This document shows, piece after piece, positions 7,901-17,069 of a DNA stretch of 41,920 bases. Source of the DNA: a virus; IMG/VR virus record IMGVR_UViG_3300042261_000217, positions 1-41,920 of that record, one strand, 5' to 3'. Each line of letters opens with the position of its first letter. The stretch's first letter is position 1. The translations under genes were made by a program, and so were the position numbers. The notes under the pieces were generated by a model. It did not search any database. It saw nothing but the letters and a program-made list of their open reading frames with translations, and was not told the DNA's origin.

Positions 7901-10900
7901 GTGGATTATCTACAAATACTGAATATATTGTAACTAAAGTAGATGATAACTCATTTAAACTTTCTACAGTTGGTGTTGGAAGTACTGGTATCAATTTCTA
8001 TTATGATACTAAACAGTATGTTGAGCTTAATTCTGTTGGTCTTGGTACTCACGTATTTAATTACCCAGAAATTAAAGTAGAACTTATTGGAAATGTTGGA
8101 CTATCTTCAATTGGGACAAAGACCTTTGATGCAGTTGTTCAACCCATTTTTAGGGGACAAGTTACATCTGTACATTTAACTTCTGGTGGAGTCGGATATG
8201 GTTCTTCCGAGATTATTAATTTCTATAGACAACCATCTTTCACACTAAAAACCGGAAAATCTGCACAATTAAACCCCATAGTCTCCACAGATGGAAAAAT
8301 TATTGAAGTATTAGTTGATAATACAGGATCTGAATATAATTCTCCACCAACGTTGATTGTAAATGGTACTGGAACTGGTGCTGTGGTTACTCCAGTAATT
8401 AGTAACGGTCAACTTACTTCCGTAAAAGTAATTGAAAGTGGAATTGGATATTCTCAGGGATCTACTTCAATTACAGTAATTCCTTCTGGATCTTTAGCAG
8501 AGTTCCAAGCAAAGATACAAGCGTGGACTATCAATCTATTTAAAAAGTATTATGCATCACTTACTTCTGATGATGGAATTGTATCTACTGGAATTAATGA
8601 AACATTTGGTCTTCAATACGCTCATTTATATGCTCCCAGAAAACTAAGAGAGACTGTACAACCATCAGATCAGAATGGAAATAAGGTATATGGAAAAACT
8701 GATCTATCAAAGCAAAATAATATTGAAGTAGATTCCACAAGTCATTCTCCAATCATCGGTTGGGCATATGATGGAAATCCAATTTATGGTCCATATGGAT
8801 ATGTAACAAAAACTGGAGGTATTGTTACTCAACTTAAATCTGGATATGTATCTGAAAGCAAGTTAAACAGACCCTCATTAACTTCTTTTGAACTTGGATT
8901 TTTTGTAGAAGACTTTACATATTACAAAAAAGGTGATGATACAGTTCTTGATGAAAATAATGGTAGATTCTGTGTTACCCCAGAGTTTCCAAAAGGAACT
9001 TATGCATATTTTGCTACTTTTGAGGCAACCGCAGATAGTGGTGGAAAGTTTTCAAACTACAAACAACCAAAATTCCCATATTTGGTTGGGGATTCTTTTA
9101 GATCAAAACCAATTGATTTTAACTTCCAGAGGAATTCAAATCAGGACGATCTTAATCTAAACCAAACCAAATGGTCTAGAAATACTTATTTCTATAATTT
9201 AATTAATGGTGACGCATCATATTCATATCTAACAATACCAAATAATTTAAATCAAACAGTAGATGTTAAATTTGCATCTCCTGGGGTTGTAGAATCTGTT
9301 GGAATTGTAACTGGTGGAACAAACTACAAAGTTAATGATTCTGTCGTATTCAATAATACTAACACTCAAGGCGATGGATTAAGTGCTAGAGTTTCAAGAA
9401 TTGAAGGAAAATCAGTAACTTCAGTAAGTGTTGCTACTAGTACTATATCAAGTGTAGAGATATATCCTGGCGAAAATAAGGGAGATTATCTCGTTATTGC
9501 AAATGATCCACACAATTTCAAAAATAATGACACTGTTTCAGTCTATGGACTAAGCACAACATCATCATTCATAGAAGGATTCTATAAAGTTGGTATATCT
9601 ACAAATATTTTAACAATCTCTGGAGTTGGAACAACTTCTGGAACGGTGACTACTGGTATCGGTAGTACAGGAGTAACAGGAATTGTTACTTACATTAACG
9701 TTTCTGGTATTTTAAATTATCCAAACATAAAAGAGAATGACATCCTTTCTATCGAAAATGAAAAGGTAAAGGTTCTCAATGTTGATAAAAGAAATTCAAG
9801 AATTAGAGTTATTAGAGCATATCAAGGAACCGCAGGAGTAGCTCATACTTCATCTACTCAACTCAAAGAAAATCCAAGAAAGTTACTTATCAATGCTGGA
9901 TATAGAACTTCTTATGATTATAGAGTTAACACTCAAGTTTATTTTAATCCAGTAGATTCTGTTGGTCTTGGAACTTTATCTGGTGTTGGTATTGGAACAA
10001 CAATTACTTTTAGCAACCCTGGTGCTGGAATAACACAAATCTTCATTCCAACCAAATCAATTTACATCCCAAATCACGGACTAGAGACGGGTGATCTAGT
10101 TACATATTCAAATAATGATGGATCATCTCTAGTAGTTTCTTCAACTGGCATTGGAACTACAACTCTTGCAGATCAATCAAGTGTTTATGTCGCAAAAATT
10201 TCTGATGATCTAATTGGTATTGCAACTGTCAGAGTCGGTCTTGGATCTACTGGTACTTTTGTTGGTATTGCAAGCACTGAACGATCACAATCTACTCTAT
10301 ATTTTGTAGAGAATGGATCTGGAGTCTATCATAGTTTAAAAACTAATTTTGATGTCATTACCGGAACAATTGAAAGAAACCTTGCTACTGTTTCCTGTGC
10401 TTCTACTCACGGATTAAGTAATAATGATAATGTTTACATCGAGGTAAATCCATCAATCTCAACTACATTTACTTTAAAATATGATGATTATAATAGAAAG
10501 GCTGTTGTAAATCCAAAATCTTTTGTTACTGCTGGAGTAAACACTTCCACAAATACAATTACTCTACAAAATCATCAATTGTATAATGGACAAAAAGTAA
10601 TTCACACTTCAACAGCACCTTCTGGTGGACTTCAGAATGAAAAAGAATATTATGTAATCGCTGTAGATAAAAATAATATTAAGTTATCTGAAACTTTCTA
10701 TAATGCTACTGCAGAAAAACCAGTATCTGTTGGAATTACAAGTTCTTCTTCTGGAACTATTTTACCAATCAATCCGCCATTAACACTTTATAAAGATTCT
10801 ACTGCAACTTTTGATTTATCAGATTCTTCTCTATCTTATATAAATCAGTCACAAAGATATCCAGCATTTAGTTTAGATTTTTATGAAGATAGTAATTTTA

Positions 10901-13900
10901 CACAACCCTTTGAATCAAGCAAGGAACAGAATACATTTGAAATTCAAAGATCGGGAACAGTTGGAGTTGCAACTAACGCAAAAGTAGTTTTAACTGTTAA
11001 TGATAACATTCCTGATAGATTGTATTATAAATTAACCCCAGTTTATGATAGTACAATCCCAGAAGAAAAGAAAAAAATTAATGTTGATTCTGATGTGATT
11101 TTAAATAATCAAGTTGAAATAGTATCAAGCAAGTATAACGGAAAACAAACCATAACATCTATTTCTTCAACTACATTTGCATATACATTACCACAAACAC
11201 CGGAAAATACTTCATACATTGGTTCTGCATCTAGTATTAGATACACAACCGATTCTGTAAGTGCTTTTGGTGCTATTTCTGATATTGAAGTAACAAACAA
11301 GGGCAAAAATTACTATGCGTTACCTGGAATTTCTACAATCATTAGTGACCTCGGAAGAAACGCTCTGATAGAGGCATCTAGTTCTTCAATCGGAAAAATT
11401 AAAAAGACAGTAATTAATGATGTTGGATTTGATTTTCCAAGTGACTTTACATTGAAACCAAGTGTTTCTTTAAATCAGATCATCAAAGTAGAACCACTAT
11501 CATCACTTAAATCAGTGGGTGTTTCTTCTTTTGGTAGAGGTTATAATACATCACCCAAACTTTTTGTATTTGATGGAAAGACAAATAAACTTGTTCCAGA
11601 AATTGATCTAAAATATACTTTAGGAAAAAATCAGGTAGAAATACGCAGAAATGCTTATAGTTTGAACAATGTTACTCCAACTATTTTACCAATACAAAAC
11701 TCTAATGGCGTTGGAATTGGATCTATCAGATATAATTCAACAACGAAAGAAGTAACTGTTATTTTATCTGTTGGTTTTAGCACTGCAGAATCGTTCCCAT
11801 TTGCAGTAAATGATAAAGTCCTTATTGAAAACATTAGTGTTGGTGTTGGATCAACTGGTTTAGGATATAACTCGGAAAATTACAATTACAAACTTTTTAC
11901 TCTCACATCTGTTACTGAAAATAGAGGTGGAATAGGATCAGTATCATATAGTCTTGATGGACTACTTTCTGAATCACAATTCCCAGGAAATTATGATTCT
12001 ATAAATTCTTCTGGAAGAATAATTCCTCAGAAGCATTTCCCAACATTCAGCATTGATCTCCAAAAAAATAATTATTTGGTTGGAGAAAATATAAAATCAA
12101 ACTCCACAACTGGGTATGTTGATGGTTGGAACCCAATTACAAATCAATTAAGAGCTGTATCGAAAGAAAACTTTATAGTTGGTGAAATAATTGAAGGATT
12201 AACCTCAAAATCACAAGGAATTGCAAGTATCGTGGATACTGTAGATTCTTTCTTTAATTTAGAATCATCATCTCTTGTTGATAATGGATGGCAAACAAAT
12301 GCAGGATTCCTAAATGTTAATTCAGAAAGAATTCAAGATAATGATTTTTATCAAAACTTCTCATATTCGATTAAATCAGAAATAAGTTACGATTCTTGGA
12401 AAGATGCTGTAAGCACTTTAAATCATACAACTGGATTCAAAAAGTTTGCAGAATATCAACTTGAAACAAAAAATTCCAACTCAATGTTGGTTGGGTTATC
12501 AACTGAAAAAACATATATTGATGTAGTTGTAGATATTGTTGGATCCGTAGATTTAAACTGCGTAACTGATTTTGATTTGGTAAGAGAAAATTCTTTATCT
12601 GGATCTGGAAGTATTTTTTCAAATGAAATAACTTTCGCAAATAGAGTCTTAACTGATTATTTCGAGTCAATAGGAAACAGAGTTCTGTCTGTTGATGATT
12701 TAAGTTCTCAATTTAATAGTAATCCAAGATCTACAAGATTTTCTGAAGCTCATAGATTTGCTCTGACAGATGCTAGAGCACAAAAGTATATTACTTATGT
12801 TTCTGATAGAAGATACACAGGCCAAAGACAATTGATGTTGGTATCTCTATTGCATGATGGTGGAATAGGTTATCTTAATCAATATGCAAGACTAGAATCT
12901 TCATACGACTTGGGATCATTTGATTTTATTGTTGATGGATCTGAAGGAGTCTTAACATTTAATCCAATTAACTATTCAGTTAATGATTATAATATCACTA
13001 CTTTATCATATAATCTAAAAGATTCTATGCTTGGAATAGGTACATCTCATTTTGGAGATTTAGTTACCGTAAAAACAAGTAGCGGATTTGTTTCTTCAGG
13101 ATCAACAAGTATAGTTGGTGTTGGTACAACGTATAATTCTGCTAAGGTTTTGGTTGAAATTACCGCTCCAAATGGACAATATGAATTTGATGAACTGAAT
13201 ATTGTTCACGACGGAACTAATGTCGAATTGCTTGAATATGGTCAAGTTACAGATCATTCATCAGATGCATATTCTAGTTCTGGTTTGGGAACATATTATC
13301 CTTATATCTCTGGATCTCAACTTAAGGTCGATTTTTATCCAAATGTTGGAGTTGCAGTAACTTTGAATACTTTCCAAACAATTTTGGGTGGAACGTCATC
13401 TGGTATTGGAACTTATGATATGCAACACGCTAGACTTCAAGGCATATCAACTTCAATATCATCATCAGGATCTCCAACTGCAACATCAATTATATCTTAC
13501 CCAGGAGATTATGATTGTTCATATTGTTTAGTTCAAGTTGCAGATACTACCAACAATAGATATCAACTATCCGAAATTGTTCTTTTGGATGATCAAACCG
13601 ATGAAAGTGTTGGTGAAACTTATATCGTTGAATTTGGTAATGTTGAAACTAATTCGGGACTTGGAACTTTTGGGGTAAGAAAGAATGGATCAACAACAGA
13701 ACTAACCTTTACTCCATTAGCAAGTATTGATACGAGAATTGTTGGATTCTTCAATGCACTAAGACATCAAGATGATGAAAAAGATGTTGTATCATTTAAT
13801 AACGGAAGTATTGAAACAAATTATGGAACTTACTTTGGAACAGAAAGAGACATTAAACGTGCCTTTGATTTAAAACATAAAGGATTCCAAATTTTTAGAA

Positions 13901-16900
13901 GAGATTTTGATGGAAGCAATGTTTCTATAGCAAATACCGATCTAGATACAATAACTATTCCAAATCACTTCTTTGTTACTGGAGAAAAAGTTACTTATAC
14001 AAATCCAGGTGCTGGAAGCACACAAGCAGTTGGTATTGCTTCTACAGATTTTGGTGTTGGTATAGGGACAACAGATAAACTACCATCAAGTGTTTATATT
14101 GTAAAGGTAAACGAAAACACAATCAAACTAGCAAGAAATGCAGAAGATGCATTAAGTCTAACACCAAAAGTTTTAAATATAACTTCTGTTGGAATTGGAA
14201 CGTCTCACGCATTTACTGCAATTAATCAAAATGCAAAAGTAATCGTTGCAATTGATAATCTTATTCAGTCACCTGTCGTTTCTACAGCACAAACAACAAC
14301 TTTATCAACCAACGCATTTAGTACTGATGACTTGATTTATGTAAGTGGAATAACCTCATTCTTTGGTGGTGATTTAATCAGAATTGGTAGCGAAATAATG
14401 CGAATCGATTCTGTTGGTGTTGGGAGCACAAATTCCTTCAGAGTTCGTAGACCTTGGATGGGAACATCTCTCGCAGGATATTCCACAGGAACAATTGTTA
14501 CAAAGGTAGTAGGAAATTATAACATTGTAGACAATGTATTGAATTTTGTAGAGGCTCCTTATGGAAATGTTCCGCTTTCTACATCAACAAATAGACCAGA
14601 TGAAAGAGATTGGATTGGTGTGTCCACTAGTTCCAGTTTCCAAGGGAGAACATTCTTAAGGTCAGGAACTCCTGCTAGCACCAATGAAACTTACTCTAAA
14701 AATTATGTTTTCAATGATATTTCTAACCAATTTGATGGAAAAACCAAGAACTTTAATTTAAGATCCGATGGTACTAACGTTACAGGAATTTCTACGGAAA
14801 ATGCGGTCATTTTAATTAATGATATTTTCCAAGGTCCTGGGTTATCAAATGATTATAATCTATCAGAATCTGTTGGTGTTACAACACTAACCTTTACTGG
14901 AGCTGCTACATCTATTGCATATGATGTTAATACTTCTTCTCTCCCATCAGGTGGCGTAATAGTTTCTGTTGGATCAACAGAAGGTTTTGGTTATCAACCT
15001 CTAGTATCTGCTGGAGGAACTGCAATAGTTTCAGGATTAGGAACAATTTCTTCAATCAGTATTGGTAACAGTGGTTCTGGATACAGATCTGGAGTTCAGA
15101 ATGTAAGAGTTGGAGTTGCAACATCTAGCACAGGAGTTCCATCAATTCAGTTTATTGGAACTGCAATTGTAAATAATGGACACGTTGTTAGTATTGCAAT
15201 TACCAACCCAGGAACTGGCTACACATCATCGAATCCACCTTATGTAATAATTGATGATCCCCTTTCTTATTCAAATCTACCCTTGGTTTACAGTTCTTCC
15301 TCACCAACTGGATTGGGAAGTCAAGCAACTGTTGATGTGGTAGTTGGACAAGGATCAAGCATAATTGATTTCGAAATCAAAAATCTTGGATATGGTTATG
15401 GTCAAGGAGAGATATTAACAGTTTCTATTGGAGGAACCGTCGGCATTCCCACAGATCCAACTAAGACATATAAAGAATTCCAAATTTCAATACAAAATAC
15501 AATCAGTGATAAATTTACTGGATGGTCAATTGGAGAACTGCAAGTTTTAGATAATATAGAAGATTTATTTGATGGATCCAGAGTTACTTTCCCACTAAGA
15601 GTTGCTGGATCGTTGATTTCTATAAGATCCGCAAGAGGTTCAAATATTAATATTCAAGATAACCTTCTCATATTCTTAAATGATGTACTTCAAATTCCAG
15701 GATCTGGATATCAGTTCGCGGGTGGAAGTGTAATTACGTTTACAGAGGCACCTAAAGTTGGAGATTTATGTAAGATCATTTTTTATAGGGGAAGTGGATC
15801 AATCGATGTTATCGAAAGAAATGTTTTAGAAACAGTTAAAGTTGGTGATGATTTAACCATTGGTTATGATTCATCTATAGGACAACCAGCAACCTTACAA
15901 GAAAATGAAAGAAATGTTAGTTCTATAGATTCTACTGATCTAGTTAAAACTATTCCATATTATGGTCCAGGTTTAGTTAATAATGCAACCACACTAAGAC
16001 CAGTTACTTGGTGTAGACAAACTGAGGACAGAATTATTAATGAAAAAGAAATTGGTAAAGATAGAATTCTTTACGAAGCTCTGATCTATCCATCATCATA
16101 TTTAATTCAGTCAGTAGGAATTGGATCAACTGTGGCATTTGTAGATTCTATTCGTCCATTCTTTAACCCATTAAATGAGAATGATACCACTCTTAATTTC
16201 CAAAAAGATGTCATAATACTGTCTCAAGATAGTAAAGTTTCTGCATCTGCAACAGCAATTGTTTCTACTGGTGGAACTATTTCATCAATTATAATTTCTG
16301 ATGGTGGATCTGGTTATTCCAGTGCTCCTATAGTAACAATTGAAAATAGTGTTGGATTTGGATCAACTGCCACTGCCATTTCTTCCATAACTGCAGGGAT
16401 TGTAACTTCGATTTCAATAACTGGTCCGGGAACAGGATATACTTCAACAAACGTCCCTAATGTTTTAATTGCTCCCCCATCCTTCTCCGTAGAAGAAAAT
16501 ACTGTAGTTACTTATGAAGGTGACTTTGGTATTATTACTGGCATATCAACAACAACCGTTGGTGTTGCTTCAACAGGAATTGTATTTGATTTTGTAATTC
16601 CAAAAGATTCTCCATTAAGAAATTCATCAATTACTGGATTTACTACAATTAGTGGTATTACTACTGGTTATTATTTTGTAATTCATAATTCTAACGTAGG
16701 TCAAGGAGTTACATCATTAGACTCAAATGGATCTACTGTAGGGGTTGGAAGCACATTCTTAGATAATGTTTATCAAGCAGTTGCGGTTTCTATTGCACAA
16801 ACTTCTACTCCTGGTCTTGGTGTGACATATATTGCTAAAGTTACCGCAAGTCTTACTTCTTATAATGGTCTTTCTGGTATAGGATTTAGTAATTTCTATG

Positions 16901-17049
16901 GTGAATATAGTTGGGGAAGAGTTGCTTTAGGAACTAGAGAAAAAGAAGTTTCTTATAATGCATATACTACAAATGGATATGTAGGAATAGCAACTGGCAC
17001 AATGATTAGAAGAAGTTCTTCACTCAAATACCTCAATTACATTTCATAA
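4999..17049 (+). CDS. 7: Giant gp7-like baseplate wedge protein (4,016 aa)
   Basis: It lies between gp6 and gp8, where T4 has gp7 (1,032 residues), but is about four times longer. The first ~250 residues are non-repetitive and probably the conserved part (LPAYVREEFPLISEFLSQYY; FLKQIKDFYQSKGTDESFEI). The rest is mostly short beta-type modules: HG-x-x-x-GD-x-V-x-Y units near residues 591, 836, 949, 1501, 1689, 1854 and 2986; Gly-Ser/Thr-Gly-Tyr units near 733-810, 914, 1054, 1101-1164, 2092, 3351-3460 and 3751-3825; and ExxxYTS/RGxxGT modules near 68-154, 314, 1568 and 3111. Residues about 1248-1347 form a YHYH-type domain (SHSPIIGWAYDGNPIYGPYG, then NGRFCVTPEFPKGTYAYF). No frame break interrupts the 12 kb. 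The gp7 assignment rests mainly on order; it could be annotated simply as a structural protein. Confidence 0.82.
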   Translation: MTEKRVQFSNIVKNQLPAYVREEFPLISEFLSQYYISQEFKGAPVDLIQNIDQYVKVDELTNNTEYLYLNSDITDIDTTINVDVGLNNQGTSDFPDSYGLIQIDDEIITYTSKTSNSFVGCIRGFSGISSYTTQNIPDQLTFKSTESSSHAKGTKIINLSSLFLKEFLSKTKYQLSPGFEDRSLYSDLNQSIFLKQIKDFYQSKGTDESFEILFKVLYGKDVKIIRPKENLFRPSDAHYRLTNDIVVESISGDPSNLTNQTLYQNTYDTISYARSPITYVEKIISGIGNTYYKLSLDSGYNRDIIANGATIGKFTVHPRTKIVGPVSAGTTVFDVDSTVGFPANGQLLVNYGDQTTGIVSYTSKSLTQFFGCSGVSKTILDAASVGINTYAYAYDPDGSLVKLRVTSILNSTEILGDTRYHYKNDTSVIRTLGVNSNDVYSRDWFFNIPISYKVKSIVSRGTNDTYDITTSNPNILKIGDKIDIITSSGDKKSSTVIDLVSNSTCTVKGQGSLSLTDSYTIKKSILKASSTYFSGISVVNSNVQNIYKLGDRTLVSSSSIPSYYNQLLSTTDRSVTFSGTFSGTVFTITPNSDHGFYTGDSVYYTPEKITTTSIDSQGSTVTTTSINSSLFDEGIYFVKRIDSSRISLAKSRTNVFNGIFVSISSSTTVTNNKIELYEFKSKTLGTQKLLRELSSPVDDGNIYKTNPGFTGMLLNGVEILNYKAKESIYYGEIKEVEVTAPGSNYDIINPPVLSITDSLGVGATGFCAISGSLQEIRIIDPGFDYLDTPIIKITGGNGVGAKAFANMKLVEHESTFNSQDNADLIGIGSALSTIGFTTYHKFRNGEQVIYKTDSQRGVGGLSTDSSYFVSVKDNFTIKLHKTLDDVISGINTITLSSYGIGNHKLKSYNQKSVVGSINIENSGSGYENKKRTTTHLGINTSLSQIAINNHGYNSGEKIVYTTDFTPISGLSTNTEYIVTKVDDNSFKLSTVGVGSTGINFYYDTKQYVELNSVGLGTHVFNYPEIKVELIGNVGLSSIGTKTFDAVVQPIFRGQVTSVHLTSGGVGYGSSEIINFYRQPSFTLKTGKSAQLNPIVSTDGKIIEVLVDNTGSEYNSPPTLIVNGTGTGAVVTPVISNGQLTSVKVIESGIGYSQGSTSITVIPSGSLAEFQAKIQAWTINLFKKYYASLTSDDGIVSTGINETFGLQYAHLYAPRKLRETVQPSDQNGNKVYGKTDLSKQNNIEVDSTSHSPIIGWAYDGNPIYGPYGYVTKTGGIVTQLKSGYVSESKLNRPSLTSFELGFFVEDFTYYKKGDDTVLDENNGRFCVTPEFPKGTYAYFATFEATADSGGKFSNYKQPKFPYLVGDSFRSKPIDFNFQRNSNQDDLNLNQTKWSRNTYFYNLINGDASYSYLTIPNNLNQTVDVKFASPGVVESVGIVTGGTNYKVNDSVVFNNTNTQGDGLSARVSRIEGKSVTSVSVATSTISSVEIYPGENKGDYLVIANDPHNFKNNDTVSVYGLSTTSSFIEGFYKVGISTNILTISGVGTTSGTVTTGIGSTGVTGIVTYINVSGILNYPNIKENDILSIENEKVKVLNVDKRNSRIRVIRAYQGTAGVAHTSSTQLKENPRKLLINAGYRTSYDYRVNTQVYFNPVDSVGLGTLSGVGIGTTITFSNPGAGITQIFIPTKSIYIPNHGLETGDLVTYSNNDGSSLVVSSTGIGTTTLADQSSVYVAKISDDLIGIATVRVGLGSTGTFVGIASTERSQSTLYFVENGSGVYHSLKTNFDVITGTIERNLATVSCASTHGLSNNDNVYIEVNPSISTTFTLKYDDYNRKAVVNPKSFVTAGVNTSTNTITLQNHQLYNGQKVIHTSTAPSGGLQNEKEYYVIAVDKNNIKLSETFYNATAEKPVSVGITSSSSGTILPINPPLTLYKDSTATFDLSDSSLSYINQSQRYPAFSLDFYEDSNFTQPFESSKEQNTFEIQRSGTVGVATNAKVVLTVNDNIPDRLYYKLTPVYDSTIPEEKKKINVDSDVILNNQVEIVSSKYNGKQTITSISSTTFAYTLPQTPENTSYIGSASSIRYTTDSVSAFGAISDIEVTNKGKNYYALPGISTIISDLGRNALIEASSSSIGKIKKTVINDVGFDFPSDFTLKPSVSLNQIIKVEPLSSLKSVGVSSFGRGYNTSPKLFVFDGKTNKLVPEIDLKYTLGKNQVEIRRNAYSLNNVTPTILPIQNSNGVGIGSIRYNSTTKEVTVILSVGFSTAESFPFAVNDKVLIENISVGVGSTGLGYNSENYNYKLFTLTSVTENRGGIGSVSYSLDGLLSESQFPGNYDSINSSGRIIPQKHFPTFSIDLQKNNYLVGENIKSNSTTGYVDGWNPITNQLRAVSKENFIVGEIIEGLTSKSQGIASIVDTVDSFFNLESSSLVDNGWQTNAGFLNVNSERIQDNDFYQNFSYSIKSEISYDSWKDAVSTLNHTTGFKKFAEYQLETKNSNSMLVGLSTEKTYIDVVVDIVGSVDLNCVTDFDLVRENSLSGSGSIFSNEITFANRVLTDYFESIGNRVLSVDDLSSQFNSNPRSTRFSEAHRFALTDARAQKYITYVSDRRYTGQRQLMLVSLLHDGGIGYLNQYARLESSYDLGSFDFIVDGSEGVLTFNPINYSVNDYNITTLSYNLKDSMLGIGTSHFGDLVTVKTSSGFVSSGSTSIVGVGTTYNSAKVLVEITAPNGQYEFDELNIVHDGTNVELLEYGQVTDHSSDAYSSSGLGTYYPYISGSQLKVDFYPNVGVAVTLNTFQTILGGTSSGIGTYDMQHARLQGISTSISSSGSPTATSIISYPGDYDCSYCLVQVADTTNNRYQLSEIVLLDDQTDESVGETYIVEFGNVETNSGLGTFGVRKNGSTTELTFTPLASIDTRIVGFFNALRHQDDEKDVVSFNNGSIETNYGTYFGTERDIKRAFDLKHKGFQIFRRDFDGSNVSIANTDLDTITIPNHFFVTGEKVTYTNPGAGSTQAVGIASTDFGVGIGTTDKLPSSVYIVKVNENTIKLARNAEDALSLTPKVLNITSVGIGTSHAFTAINQNAKVIVAIDNLIQSPVVSTAQTTTLSTNAFSTDDLIYVSGITSFFGGDLIRIGSEIMRIDSVGVGSTNSFRVRRPWMGTSLAGYSTGTIVTKVVGNYNIVDNVLNFVEAPYGNVPLSTSTNRPDERDWIGVSTSSSFQGRTFLRSGTPASTNETYSKNYVFNDISNQFDGKTKNFNLRSDGTNVTGISTENAVILINDIFQGPGLSNDYNLSESVGVTTLTFTGAATSIAYDVNTSSLPSGGVIVSVGSTEGFGYQPLVSAGGTAIVSGLGTISSISIGNSGSGYRSGVQNVRVGVATSSTGVPSIQFIGTAIVNNGHVVSIAITNPGTGYTSSNPPYVIIDDPLSYSNLPLVYSSSSPTGLGSQATVDVVVGQGSSIIDFEIKNLGYGYGQGEILTVSIGGTVGIPTDPTKTYKEFQISIQNTISDKFTGWSIGELQVLDNIEDLFDGSRVTFPLRVAGSLISIRSARGSNINIQDNLLIFLNDVLQIPGSGYQFAGGSVITFTEAPKVGDLCKIIFYRGSGSIDVIERNVLETVKVGDDLTIGYDSSIGQPATLQENERNVSSIDSTDLVKTIPYYGPGLVNNATTLRPVTWCRQTEDRIINEKEIGKDRILYEALIYPSSYLIQSVGIGSTVAFVDSIRPFFNPLNENDTTLNFQKDVIILSQDSKVSASATAIVSTGGTISSIIISDGGSGYSSAPIVTIENSVGFGSTATAISSITAGIVTSISITGPGTGYTSTNVPNVLIAPPSFSVEENTVVTYEGDFGIITGISTTTVGVASTGIVFDFVIPKDSPLRNSSITGFTTISGITTGYYFVIHNSNVGQGVTSLDSNGSTVGVGSTFLDNVYQAVAVSIAQTSTPGLGVTYIAKVTASLTSYNGLSGIGFSNFYGEYSWGRVALGTREKEVSYNAYTTNGYVGIATGTMIRRSSSLKYLNYIS

Positions 17050-17052
17050 ATA
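17045..17052 (+). promoter_or_regulatory. Late promoter of gp8 (CATAAATA)
   Basis: Seven of eight bases match TATAAATA. The TAA stop of the gp7-like gene (17047-17049) lies inside it. The gp8 start follows 17 bases downstream. Confidence 0.6.
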
Positions 17053-17069
17053 GATAAAAAAACCGTCAA

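Noticed and set aside
8933-9160. 75-residue plus-strand frame inside the gp7-like gene
   Set aside because: It is an out-of-frame shadow across the YHYH-type domain, whose real-frame translation is clearly protein-like.
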